NCBI GenBank assembly: GCA_963675935.2 | Contig: OY780964.2 | Coordinates: 558,001 to 622,000, forward strand | Direction of reading: 5' to 3' | Source: G963675935 sp963675935 | GTDB lineage: Bacteria; Planctomycetota; Planctomycetia; Pirellulales; Thermoguttaceae | Length of the DNA: 64,000 nucleotides | Part shown: piece by piece, positions 8,387 to 16,695 of the stretch | How positions within the stretch are numbered: the stretch's first letter is position 1 | Layout of the letters: the number at the start of each line of letters is the position of its first letter | The notes under the pieces: generated by a model | Seen by the model: only the letters and a program-made list of their open reading frames with translations | The model's database searches: none | What the model was told of the DNA's origin: nothing | Translations under genes and position numbers: made by a program

Positions 8387-9174
8387 ACACGGAAAATGTC
8401 GTCCTTTGCGAAGGCTACCACGACCGTGCTTTCTTGGCCGGTTGGCTGGAATCTCTTCGCCTTGAGCCTCCTCCGTTCATCTCGGGAACGGCGGAACGCA
8501 GACCGCTTGCCGACCCGGGGGGCAAGTCGCTCGAAAAGGGGCAGATCGGCTACTACACGCCCAGCAACCAATTCGTGCGGATCGTGCCTTGCGGCGGCGA
8601 TGTCCGAAAAATGAAAATCGCCGCCAAGTATTGGCTGGACCGCGCCAAGGAACGGCATCGCAATGGGGCCGCTGAACTGGAATTACGTCACTTGCTGTTG
8701 TGCATCGACTCGGACGCACAGGCCGACGATGGCCCGGCGGCCGGCCGATTCGCCATCCAGGAATTTATCTCGTGGCTATGGGAATTCGACGGTTCCGCGG
8801 AATCCGCCGACAATGGCCAAGCATTGCTTTTCGGCGGCGCCACGACCGCCTCGCTGATTCGATGGAGCGTTGACGGGCCAACGCCCACGGGCATTCCCTC
8901 CAAGCAAACCCTCGAACGGCTTGTTTGCTCCGCCATTGTTGCGGCATATCCCGAACGTGGTAAGCCCGTCCAACATTGGCTGGAATCGCGGCCCAACGCT
9001 CCCGAGGCCGGGCCCAAGGAATTCGCGTGGTCGCACATGGCCGGATGGTTTGCGGAAGCCGGCAGCGATACTTTCTTCCGCAAGCTCTGGCGCGATCCGG
9101 CGATTGTCGAACAGTTGACGCTGCAATTGAAGGGCTGTGGGGCGTGGGACGTCGTGGAAGCGCTAGCCAAATAG
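8383..9174 (+). CDS. TOPRIM-like protein, putative nuclease partner of the upstream ATPase
   Basis: 263 residues, translationally coupled to the ATPase (ATGA overlap at 8383-8386). TOPRIM-type acidic residues can be seen: an N-terminal strand with glutamate in VVLCEGYHDRAFL (E10) and a later DxD in LLLCIDSDAQADD (D109, D111). The remainder (FISWLWEF, PSKQTLERLVCSAIVAAYPER, FFRKLWRDP) is unfamiliar. TOPRIM proteins encoded just after AAA_15 ATPases include AriB (DUF4435) of PARIS and DUF3226 proteins, where the TOPRIM unit cleaves nucleic acid when released by the ATPase. Assignment to a named subtype is not possible by eye. Confidence 0.65.
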   Translation: MNTENVVLCEGYHDRAFLAGWLESLRLEPPPFISGTAERRPLADPGGKSLEKGQIGYYTPSNQFVRIVPCGGDVRKMKIAAKYWLDRAKERHRNGAAELELRHLLLCIDSDAQADDGPAAGRFAIQEFISWLWEFDGSAESADNGQALLFGGATTASLIRWSVDGPTPTGIPSKQTLERLVCSAIVAAYPERGKPVQHWLESRPNAPEAGPKEFAWSHMAGWFAEAGSDTFFRKLWRDPAIVEQLTLQLKGCGAWDVVEALAK

Positions 9175-9178
9175 TTCT

Positions 9179-10822
9179 CTACTCATCGGCAGCATGGTGT
9201 GGCGGTTTGTACCAATACAGCGCCGCCGCTTGCGCCCGTTTCACCAACTTCCACCCGGCGGCGGTCGATAGATATTCGTCGAACCGCCCGCCGCTGGCCA
9301 CCAGGGCGTAACGAAATCCGTACTCCTCGCGCCAACGATCAATCCGGGCCGGCTCCTCGCTTTGAGCGCGCTGGTAGGCCGACAAAAACTCCGTTCCGTA
9401 GAGCGGGCAGCGATCGTCGATGAAAATCCGCAACCGCGGCGCGTGGTAAATCAAGAATCCGCCGAAACGCATGTCGTTGAACACTCGCTCGCCTTCGGGA
9501 CTCGAACGATTGATCTCCTCGATCGTTGGCAGCAGTTCCATCGGACACACGTCCGTGTCAAACCGCGCCCAGCCGCGTCCGACCAGTTGCACCACGATGG
9601 CCGCCGCCACGACAACCACGGGGAGGAAGCGAAAGATGGATATGGTGGGAAGTGCGTGAAGAGGGTCGCGCACCAACATTCCACGTCGTTCGAGCCACCG
9701 GCCCACGAACGAATAGGGAAGCATGTCGGCCGTGGCGATGACGGTCGTGACGGCGAACAGCGAAGCATTCCGCACGCACATCAGCGCCAGCACCAACCAC
9801 ACCAACGGGAGCAGCCACGTGATTCGCACGGAACATCGTTGCGGCAAAACGCCCAACAGCGTCGCCAGATAGAATGCCGCCAAGGCCGCGGTGCCCCAGC
9901 CGACCGGCTCCGCGAAATTCAGCGGGGCGTGTTCCTCGATGATGCCCGCGAGCGGCATGGCCAGCGTTTCCAGCCATTCGCAAGGCAATGCCAGGCCGCA
10001 GGGATTGCAGAGCGTCGTGGCGAACAACGCGAGGAGGAGAAGGATCGACGGTAAGGCGATGGGAAAGAACAAGTTGTGCCATTTTGTAGGACGGATTTCC
10101 GAATCCGTCGAGTCTTCAGTGACGGATTCGGAAATCCGTCCTACATGTAATTCGCCAACTTGTTTTTTTACAGGCCCTAAGACAAAACCCTTGCGAAGCC
10201 GGCAAGCGACTGCCGCACACCAGCCGCCGATGCACAGCGCGACGGTTCCAAGGCCGCCCAGCACGCCGGCGTGCAAGTTCGTCCACAGAATGAACAGCGG
10301 CACGAGCCACCAGAGACTCCGAAAACGCCGGCGGCCCGCCTCGACATCGACCAGCATGGCGAACGTCACGCCCAGCAAGGCGAGCGTGAGCAGCAAGGGG
10401 CGAACGTGGAATTGCGGCGCGCCGGCCAGCATGGCCAGCGACAGCAACAACATGGTCGGCAGAATGTGCAAACCACTGCGAAGCAGCCGCGCGCCAAGCC
10501 AGGCGTAGAGCGAGGCCAGCAGCGTGACCGACGCCAGCAGCAGGCCGTCCCAGCCGGCCGCTCGGTGAATGAGGGCCATGCCGACTTCGGCCAGCCACTG
10601 GTCGGAAACCCAGGCACGGCCCGCTCGGGTGAAGCTGAACGAATCTTCGTGGATGAGGCGGCCATCAGTCAGGATTTTTTCGCCGTCGGCCGTGTGCCAA
10701 AAAGTGCCCGGATCGCGGAACATGGCCCCACGGCCGGCGAACAGCAGGATCAGCCAGATGACGAGGAAGAGGAGAGTCGATTGATTTTCGCGGGCAATTT
10801 GTCTCATCTTCGGAATCATCAT
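9179..10822 (-). CDS. Polytopic membrane protein (GT-C-like) with in-frame palindrome
   Basis: 547 residues with about ten hydrophobic segments. Near the N-terminus, RDPGTFWHTADGEKIL and HEDSFSFTRAGRAWVSDQWL resemble the first periplasmic loop of uncharacterised GT-C-type proteins common in planctomycetes. A soluble C-terminal part (VFNDMRFGGFLIYHAPRLRIFIDDRCPLYG) follows. Residues 215-257 are encoded exactly by a 129-base palindromic element (10052-10180) that keeps the frame. It lies 46 bases downstream of the LptC/LptA-like gene on the same strand, so it probably belongs to the same envelope operon. An O-antigen or lipid-linked glycosyl role is possible but not demonstrated. Confidence 0.75.
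   Translation of the reverse strand: MMIPKMRQIARENQSTLLFLVIWLILLFAGRGAMFRDPGTFWHTADGEKILTDGRLIHEDSFSFTRAGRAWVSDQWLAEVGMALIHRAAGWDGLLLASVTLLASLYAWLGARLLRSGLHILPTMLLLSLAMLAGAPQFHVRPLLLTLALLGVTFAMLVDVEAGRRRFRSLWWLVPLFILWTNLHAGVLGGLGTVALCIGGWCAAVACRLRKGFVLGPVKKQVGELHVGRISESVTEDSTDSEIRPTKWHNLFFPIALPSILLLLALFATTLCNPCGLALPCEWLETLAMPLAGIIEEHAPLNFAEPVGWGTAALAAFYLATLLGVLPQRCSVRITWLLPLVWLVLALMCVRNASLFAVTTVIATADMLPYSFVGRWLERRGMLVRDPLHALPTISIFRFLPVVVVAAAIVVQLVGRGWARFDTDVCPMELLPTIEEINRSSPEGERVFNDMRFGGFLIYHAPRLRIFIDDRCPLYGTEFLSAYQRAQSEEPARIDRWREEYGFRYALVASGGRFDEYLSTAAGWKLVKRAQAAALYWYKPPHHAADE
10052..10180. repeat. Palindromic element inserted in frame in a coding gene
   Basis: 129 bases, exactly 43 codons. 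The ends TAAGGCG and GGCCCTAA, the internal AACAAGTTG arms and the perfect core GACGGATTTCCGAATCCGTC / GACGGATTCGGAAATCCGTC are homologous to the intergenic copy at 17423-17581. Read on the coding strand it gives residues 215-257 with the peptide VGRISES. Confidence 0.9.
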
Positions 10823-10827
10823 GCAAG

Positions 10828-10857
10828 TTTAGCCGGCGAGTAAGCTCGCCGGCAAAA
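10828..10857. repeat. Short GCCGGC-type palindrome
   Basis: GTTTAGCCGGCGAG and CTCGCCGGCAAAAC form a hairpin in the 46-base gap between the LptC/LptA-like gene and the membrane protein gene. A minimal copy of the family at 1510, 21587, 30340, 33555 and 37525. Confidence 0.8.
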
Positions 10858-10868
10858 CATTCTCTCCT

Positions 10869-13800
10869 CTATTTCTTTCCGTCGGGCAGTTGCATTTCCA
10901 TCATCTGGGGGCCATCAATCTTGACCTCCTTGGTCTTGAGCCAATACTGAATTTTTTGGGCTGGCAGTCTGGAGGCCGGGGCGCCGGGCTGAAGTTGGCG
11001 GAACAATTCTGCCAGATTGCGACCGTCGCCCTCGATGGTAAGCAGGCCCTTCGCCTCGGCATAGGTGATGCGATTGCCAAGGGCCTTGAATGTCGTGCCC
11101 TCGACCGTGGCGTTGCCCAGCGCCGCGAGTTCGACGGCCTTGCGGTCGCCCAGCGGCAATTGCATCTCGGCCACGGTTAGCTGATTGCAGCGCATCACCA
11201 CGCCGCCCTCGCCAAGCTGGTCGGGGTTGCCCGTGTCGAGAATGGCGTCCCATTTGTCAACCGGTCCGTAAGTCGTTTGCACCTGACGGCCGTTGAACGT
11301 CAGGGTGCGGCCCGTCAGACCAAAGGCGCCGGTCATCGAGGTTGGAAAATTGATGTGCAAGCACTTGAGTTGTTTCTGGTCAGCGCCGGGTGCATTGGAA
11401 GCGGCGGCCGGCGCGCCCGCAACGCGGTCGCCCAATAAGGCGTCGTTGGCCGAGGCGTACCGGACGCTGTTGATTTTGCCCGGCCCGCCGGCCTGCATCT
11501 GGCCGCTGAGGACGTGGATGGCCAGATCGGCCGCCTCCATCCGGTCGAAGGAACTGAGTTGTTGCAGGCTATCGAACGAGCGGTTTTCGATCGCCACGCC
11601 GCCAAGGCAGGAGATTTTTTCGATCTCCGGCTTCTCTTGCACTTTCGTTTCGGAAAAATTGACCGGCCGCTGAAGTTGAACCTCCATCACGCCGGTGTGC
11701 AACTGTTGTTGCGGCGCGGCGGCGACGACCGATTCCTCGAACCGGGCCGTGCGGCCGTCGAACTCCATGCGCCGCCGCCAATCAATCGTCAGCACGCCGG
11801 GCGGCGCGACTGGAGCAACCGGCGCGGCCGCGGCCGGCTGCCCACGGGCCGGCGATCCGCCCAGCGCTCCGCCCAGCAATCCTCCGCCCGATAGTTTGTC
11901 GGGAAGCGGCATGTCCATTTGCCCCGGGCCTTCGATCCACAGACGATTCGCGCCGCGATCGAGATGGATGGCCGCGCCGGTCAGTCCCATGCCGGGCGCC
12001 TCGAAGCGTGCGGGCCGGCCGACGATTACGACCGTGGCCTCCGGCGCGGTGGCGTCGGTCAATTCGAGCCGATCGCCGCGAATCAGCAGAGGCCGCTCGC
12101 CCGGCTTCGACGTTTGCGACTCGACGATCCGCACGCCGTCTTTGAGCAACAGGTGCGACACGTTCTGCTGCTTGCCCCCGATCAACAGGTGAGCTTGAAG
12201 CAGGCGGCCGGCGACTTCATATCGCGATGGGGGCGTCTGCGGAGGTAAATTCGGTTCAGTGCCCGGTTGACCGGCCGCATTGTCGGGTTGTCCACCGGAC
12301 GGCGAACCGCCCAGCCCTCCGTAGGGCGCGGCGGGGTCGGCCTGCACGGCGGTCATGCCGGGCGTCGCGACGGCCTTGTCGAACCACATCTCCATCCGTT
12401 CGACCTTGCCGAAAAGTCGCGGCGAATTGATGTTCACACCGTCGTACGCGCCCATCCGATTGGGCCACAGATTCGGCTGCTTGCCGGCCGAGGGTGCCGC
12501 AGACGGCGCGGGCGGCGTTTCGGTCAGCCAGAAGAAGATTTTCGGCGCCTGGATTTGTCCGACGCCCGGCGACTTGAGTTCCGCCCCGCCGGAAAGCGAA
12601 ATCACCTGCTCTTTCTCGTGCGGATAAACCAGAAGCTGGTCGCGCCAAACGGCCTCGATCACCTGGTCGGGCCGATCGGGCGATTGGCCGCGAAGCCAGC
12701 CCGGCCCCGGAGCTTCCACTTGACCCAGGCGTCCCTCGCCGGCCGATTGATAGTGCAAGGCCTTCGCGTGAATTTCATTGGGGCCTCGCCGCAAAAATAC
12801 TTCCTGGCCGCCGTCGAGCGCAATCGACTTTTGCAGCAGGTTGTACTCGATCCGCTGCCCGCAGGCAACGACTTTTTCGTTGGGAGCCGTGACCACGACC
12901 GGATTGCCTTGGGCCTCGAACCGCTCGGGCGTGATGTCGAACGAATTGTCCGATTTCTTCGTGTCTTTGGCCGTCTTGGCTGCCTTCGCCGTTTTCGGCT
13001 CGGGCGAGTTTTTCGGCCGCTCGATGAAGAAGAGCGAAAGCAATTCGCAGACGATTTTATCCGGCTCGCCCGTCGGATTCTGCTTCGCCACCGGATTTTG
13101 TTTCGCCACGTCGACGCGGTCGCGGAACGTGGCCACGCGGCGGACCACGTCGAAGCGGAACGGGCCTTGGCAGGTGATATCGACCGGCACGGATTCGTTT
13201 TTCGCCGTTTCCGCCGTTTTGGCCATTTCCGCCGTTGTTGGTTCCGTCGGAGCGGCCGACGGTTTTAATTTATCCTGCGATGCCTTGCCCAGATCGAGAT
13301 GCAGCCGATCGACGCGCTGCAACTCGAACGACTCGATGCCGTCGACGTTCATGCCCGAGGACGCCGCGCCGCGTTTTTGCGGCTTGGCCAAGAGTTTGAT
13401 GAGCATGTTTTGGCCGCTGCCGAAATGCGGTCCCCAGCGGAACGCGACTGGGTTGGGCGTCGCGATGCTCTGCTCATCGAGCATGACGTCGCTAGTGACG
13501 ATGCCCAGGTCGTCGTCGGGGCCGGGCTGCTTCCAATCGCTGCGAATGGTGACCGCGCCGCGCAGCAGTCCGCCGACGAGCTTGGCCATCTTCGGCTGAT
13601 TCAGATTGATCGGTTGGTCGAACTGGAGCACCGCGCCGGAGGGCGTTTCGAGAATGACCGACTGTCGGCGGCGCTGGTCCTCGTCTTCGGTCTCGCCATC
13701 GTACTCGAACACGATGGTGCAAGGCTTAATCTCCACCTGCCCGCCGCCCATATTCGTGTACTGCTGGAAAAGCAGCGTCGCACGGTCGCTTTCCAGCATT

Positions 13801-14045
13801 TTCGTTTCGGGGCGCCATACCCAATCGTTCGGCGGAAACAGTCCGGTGAACTGTTTCATTTTCTCGCCGACCACGAATTCCAGCGGTCGGGGCTCTTCCC
13901 CGTTCCCGTCGCTGCTGTGGGCCATCGTTCCGGCAGGCTGCTCCTTGGCGGGCGGCTCGATGAAAGGCACCGCCAAAAGCGCATACGCCCAGTACGCGAT
14001 CAGGACAATCGCAAGACTTCCGGCGATGCGAGTGGTGCTGGGCAT
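10869..14045 (-). CDS. Giant LptC/LptA (OstA)-like envelope protein
   Basis: 1058 residues, many times longer than E. coli LptC or LptA (under 200 each). An N-terminal membrane anchor (TRIAGSLAIVLIAYWAYALLAVPF) is followed by long repetitive beta-rich sequence. One segment, QRIEYNLLQKSIALDGGQEVFLRRGPNEIHAKALHY, has the look of OstA/LptA jelly-roll repeats, and RITYAEAKGLLTIEGDG is similar. Ala/Lys-rich linkers (KTAKAAKTAKDTKK) separate segments. It lies directly downstream of kdsD and kdsC in the order kdsD-kdsC-lptC-lptA known from E. coli, so a role in LPS transport is the best inference. The start codon follows a CTAGCCCCT leader rather than a Shine-Dalgarno site. Confidence 0.7.
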   Translation of the reverse strand: MPSTTRIAGSLAIVLIAYWAYALLAVPFIEPPAKEQPAGTMAHSSDGNGEEPRPLEFVVGEKMKQFTGLFPPNDWVWRPETKMLESDRATLLFQQYTNMGGGQVEIKPCTIVFEYDGETEDEDQRRRQSVILETPSGAVLQFDQPINLNQPKMAKLVGGLLRGAVTIRSDWKQPGPDDDLGIVTSDVMLDEQSIATPNPVAFRWGPHFGSGQNMLIKLLAKPQKRGAASSGMNVDGIESFELQRVDRLHLDLGKASQDKLKPSAAPTEPTTAEMAKTAETAKNESVPVDITCQGPFRFDVVRRVATFRDRVDVAKQNPVAKQNPTGEPDKIVCELLSLFFIERPKNSPEPKTAKAAKTAKDTKKSDNSFDITPERFEAQGNPVVVTAPNEKVVACGQRIEYNLLQKSIALDGGQEVFLRRGPNEIHAKALHYQSAGEGRLGQVEAPGPGWLRGQSPDRPDQVIEAVWRDQLLVYPHEKEQVISLSGGAELKSPGVGQIQAPKIFFWLTETPPAPSAAPSAGKQPNLWPNRMGAYDGVNINSPRLFGKVERMEMWFDKAVATPGMTAVQADPAAPYGGLGGSPSGGQPDNAAGQPGTEPNLPPQTPPSRYEVAGRLLQAHLLIGGKQQNVSHLLLKDGVRIVESQTSKPGERPLLIRGDRLELTDATAPEATVVIVGRPARFEAPGMGLTGAAIHLDRGANRLWIEGPGQMDMPLPDKLSGGGLLGGALGGSPARGQPAAAAPVAPVAPPGVLTIDWRRRMEFDGRTARFEESVVAAAPQQQLHTGVMEVQLQRPVNFSETKVQEKPEIEKISCLGGVAIENRSFDSLQQLSSFDRMEAADLAIHVLSGQMQAGGPGKINSVRYASANDALLGDRVAGAPAAASNAPGADQKQLKCLHINFPTSMTGAFGLTGRTLTFNGRQVQTTYGPVDKWDAILDTGNPDQLGEGGVVMRCNQLTVAEMQLPLGDRKAVELAALGNATVEGTTFKALGNRITYAEAKGLLTIEGDGRNLAELFRQLQPGAPASRLPAQKIQYWLKTKEVKIDGPQMMEMQLPDGKK

Positions 14046-14066
14046 GGTGACGAGGGGCTAGAAACC

Positions 14067-14150
14067 TGTAGGGTGGGACAAGCTTGCGCAGTCCCACCAA
14101 GCGTTTTCCTGATTTTCTGGTGGGACTGCGCAAGCTTGTCCCACCCTACA
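14067..14150. repeat. Perfect 33-base-arm palindrome
   Basis: Arms starting TGTAGGGTGGGACAAGCTTG and ending CAAGCTTGTCCCACCCTACA are perfectly complementary over 33 bases, with an 18-base loop. It fills the gap between kdsC and the LptC/LptA-like gene and would form a very stable hairpin in the kdsC-lpt transcript. Confidence 0.9.
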
Positions 14151-14165
14151 AACTGACCCCTACTC

Positions 14166-14684
14166 CTACCGATACGCTTGGATCAAATCCTCCCAGCGGG
14201 TCTGGGCCTTGAGAATCAGTTCGATGGTTTCGCGCACCGCGCCCGAGCCGCCCGGCGCCACGGTGACGAAGTGGGCGGCCTGACGAAGCTCCGCGCAAGC
14301 GTCGGCCACGGCCACGCCGAGTCCCACGGCCCGAACCACCGGCAGATCGGGCAGATCGTCGCCGATGTAACAAACCTGGGCAGGTTCGAGCCGATACTCA
14401 CCCAAAATGCCTCGCATCGCCGTCAATTTGTTGTCGATGCCTTGCCGAAGAATCTCGATCCCCAACTCCGCCGCCCGCAGCTTCACGATGTGCGAACTGC
14501 GGTGCGTAATCAGCCCGAAGCGGCAGCCGGCCTTCTGCCAAAGGCGGATGCCCATGCCGTCGCGCACGTGGAACCGCTTGATCTCGATCCCTTGGTTGTC
14601 GAACGAGATGCCTCCGTCGGTCAGCACGCCGTCGACGTCGGAAAGAATCAGTTGGATGGATTGGCAGCGTTGGTCGAGAGTCAT
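14166..14684 (-). CDS. kdsC: 3-deoxy-D-manno-octulosonate 8-phosphate phosphatase (KdsC-type HAD)
   Basis: 172 residues from ATG 14684, the usual KdsC size. HAD motif I is LSDVDGVLTDGG (D16, D18), motif II is LITHRSS, and motif IV is CYIGDDLPDLPV, followed by GLGVAVADACAELRQAAHFVT. KdsC removes phosphate from Kdo-8-P in Kdo synthesis for LPS. An open frame extends upstream to 14915, but that part is translated palindromic repeat, so the MTLDQRC start was preferred. Its ATG is preceded by CTAACCCCTCCCCG instead of a purine-rich site. Upstream neighbour is kdsD, downstream the LptC/LptA-like gene. Confidence 0.92.
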   Translation of the reverse strand: MTLDQRCQSIQLILSDVDGVLTDGGISFDNQGIEIKRFHVRDGMGIRLWQKAGCRFGLITHRSSHIVKLRAAELGIEILRQGIDNKLTAMRGILGEYRLEPAQVCYIGDDLPDLPVVRAVGLGVAVADACAELRQAAHFVTVAPGGSGAVRETIELILKAQTRWEDLIQAYR

Positions 14685-14707
14685 CGGGGAGGGGTTAGGG
14701 ATTTGGG

Positions 14708-14951
14708 ATTTGGGGATCGGCAAATCAATAACTGTCATCCTGAGCGCAGCGAAGGATCTCGGTGCGTTCAGACGAGATCCTTCGCTGCGCTCAGAGGATG
14801 TGATTTTTTCGACTGCTTGACGAGGCACGCGACGTAAGTCGTTATTTCTCGTCGTTTCGGCAACCAAGGAATAAGGACTTACGTCAACGATTCCGCCAGT
14901 CGTCGAAAAAATCACATCCTCTCAGGATGACAGTGAATCACGACATTGATT
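14708..14951. repeat. Nested palindromic element (GAGCGCAGCGAAGGATCT family)
   Basis: The outer part matches 55213-55316 base for base over long stretches (GGCAAATC, TGTCATCCTGAGCGCAGCG, then TGACAGT and CACGACA at the right). Relative to that copy about 125 extra bases sit at 14805-14930, bounded by perfect inverted arms GATGTGATTTTTTCGAC and GTCGAAAAAATCACATC. So a second palindrome has been inserted into the first. Confidence 0.8.
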
Positions 14952-14967
14952 GTTCCACTTTTACGTT

Positions 14968-16074
14968 CTACGCACCACGACGGTCTTCCGGTTCACTGAT
15001 TACCCGCCAAGCGGGCGATTTTTTCGCACCCGTCGGCGTCGCATCGGCCGCCGGCGTCTCCTTGGGCAACAAGGCCACCACGTCGGTGATGTCCAGCAGC
15101 CCGACCGGACGGCCGTCGCCATCGACCACCGGCAACTCGCTGATTTTTCGACCCGCCATGATCGTCACCGCATCGACCATCATCGAGCCGGTCTCAACCC
15201 TTAGCGGATTCTTCGTCATCACGTTCTGAATCGAACCGTCCAGTTCGCCGTCGCGCCGATGCTCGAAAAGCCGGGCCAAATCGCTATCGGTGAAAATGCC
15301 GGAGAGCCGGCCCTCGGCATCGACCAGCATGATCGCCCCGGATCGCCGGCCGGGCATGCTTCCCGCAACAAGCACCTCGCGAACCGTCTGCCCGTCGCTC
15401 GACACCCGGCATTGCTCCAGCGGTCGGGCGTGCTGCTCGACACGGCTCAATTGATAGCCCAGGCTACCGGCCGGATGGAATCGGGCGAAATCCTCGCGGC
15501 TGAAACGACGCATCTGGCTGACGACCAACGCCAGGGCGTCGCCGACGGCCAGCATCGCCGTGGTGCTCGTGCTGGGGGCAAGCCCCAATGCGCAGGCTTC
15601 TTCCAGCGGACCGAGGTCGATCGTGACCGTGGCCGCGCGGCCCAGCCGACTCGATCCGCGGCCCGTGATCGCGATGATCGGCACGCCAAACTCGACCAGC
15701 GAGGGCAACAGGCGAATGATTTCTTCCGTCTCGCCGCTCTGCGAGAGGATCAGCATGACGTCGTTGCGGCGGACTCGCCCCAAATCGCCGTGGACCGCCT
15801 CGGCCGGATGCAGGCAGTGGCTCGGCGTGCCGGTCGAGGCCAACGTGGCCATGATTTTTTGACCGATCAGACCGGCCTTGCCCATGCCGGAGACAATGAC
15901 GTTCCCCCGACACGCATGGACCATTTCGACGGCGCGGCAAAATTCGTCATCAAGCCGATCAGCCACGCGGGCCAAGGCCCGGCTTTCGGCGAGAATAATC
16001 TGTCGGGCGAAACGGAGTTGCTCGAATTGGCTCAGATCGCCCGTTGTGGCAGCGGCGGCAGCTTCCATGCTCAT
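14968..16074 (-). CDS. kdsD: Arabinose-5-phosphate isomerase (KpsF/GutQ/KdsD family)
   Basis: 368 residues. An SIS domain (VIVSGMGKAGLIGQKIMATLASTGTPSHCLHPAEAVHGDLG, MLILSQSGETEEI) is followed by two CBS domains (VREVLVAGSMPGRRSGAIMLVDAEGRLSGIFTDSDL; NPLRVETGSMMVDAVTIMAGRKISELPVVD). It converts ribulose-5-phosphate to arabinose-5-phosphate, the first step toward Kdo. The frame is open upstream to 16233 across a palindrome; conserved sequence begins only around LSQFEQLRFARQI. The methionines at 16074 (MSMEAAAA) or 16068 are the likely starts, while 16125 is possible. First gene of the kdsD-kdsC-lpt-like set. Confidence 0.92.
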   Translation of the reverse strand: MSMEAAAAATTGDLSQFEQLRFARQIILAESRALARVADRLDDEFCRAVEMVHACRGNVIVSGMGKAGLIGQKIMATLASTGTPSHCLHPAEAVHGDLGRVRRNDVMLILSQSGETEEIIRLLPSLVEFGVPIIAITGRGSSRLGRAATVTIDLGPLEEACALGLAPSTSTTAMLAVGDALALVVSQMRRFSREDFARFHPAGSLGYQLSRVEQHARPLEQCRVSSDGQTVREVLVAGSMPGRRSGAIMLVDAEGRLSGIFTDSDLARLFEHRRDGELDGSIQNVMTKNPLRVETGSMMVDAVTIMAGRKISELPVVDGDGRPVGLLDITDVVALLPKETPAADATPTGAKKSPAWRVISEPEDRRGA

Positions 16075-16217
16075 GGCCTCGTCCAGGGTGTTTTGTTCGA
16101 CAAACCGCCCGATTGTAGCCGCCATTGGCGACCGGGACAAGGCAAGCTGGGCAAGCTGGATAGTGACGCGGCAATTGTGATGGTTGTGGCGGTTGTGATG
16201 GGGTTTTCTTATTGACC

Positions 16218-16324
16218 AATAGCCGGGGGCCAACGGCCCGCGGTGGAGCGGCGAGGGAAATAAGACGAATTCGCGGTGTTGTGATTATCGGCAGCCCTCC
16301 GCGGGCCGTTGGCCCCCGGCTATT
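16218..16324. repeat. AATAGCCGGGGGCC-type inverted repeat
   Basis: AATAGCCGGGGGCCAACGGC at the left is mirrored by GCCGTTGGCCCCCGGCTATT at the right, around a ~50-base centre. Lies between the divergent kdsD and DUF883 genes. Relatives: 19118, 20049, 23288, 41617 and 59331. Confidence 0.9.
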
Positions 16325-16429
16325 TTCTTCCTTTCTATTTTCTGATCGTTTTCCTAGCCCGTACTTGTGAGGTACTTTCTTAAAGGGAAATACACGTTCA
16401 ATTCTCCAGGCCATGCAAGGAAATCCGCC

Positions 16430-16690
16430 ATGTGCGACGAATCCACCAACAGCGGCGCCGATCAGCCGGCCGCCGACGCGATCTGCCGGGCGAAAGCCGA
16501 ACTGGAAAAAGCACGCGATTGTTATGATCGCCTCTGCCGCGAAACGGCCGACCGGGTGAAGGCCGTCCGCGAGACGAGCGTCGGCGACGTGCTCGACAGC
16601 ACGTTGGCCACGGTCAAACGCCATCCCGGCGCGAGTCTGACCGTCGCGGCCCTGGTCGGCTTTTTACTCGGACGATTGTTCCGCCGGTAG
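16430..16690 (+). CDS. DUF883 (YqjD/ElaB-like) membrane-anchored protein
   Basis: 86 residues: an acidic/alanine-rich helical N-terminus (ICRAKAELEKARDCYDRLCRETADRVKAVRE), then a C-terminal TM segment and an arginine tail (HPGASLTVAALVGFLLGRLFRR), the hallmark of DUF883. E. coli YqjD binds ribosomes at the inner membrane in stationary phase. First of three closely spaced genes (gap of 5 bases, then a 4-base overlap) that mirror E. coli yqjD-yqjK-yqjE in type. A CAAGGAA site precedes the ATG. Confidence 0.85.
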   Translation: MCDESTNSGADQPAADAICRAKAELEKARDCYDRLCRETADRVKAVRETSVGDVLDSTLATVKRHPGASLTVAALVGFLLGRLFRR

Positions 16691-16695
16691 TTGAT

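Noticed and set aside
14685..14915. N-terminal extension of KdsC
   Set aside because: The added 77 codons are translated palindromic repeat. The HAD domain begins at the MTLDQRC start.
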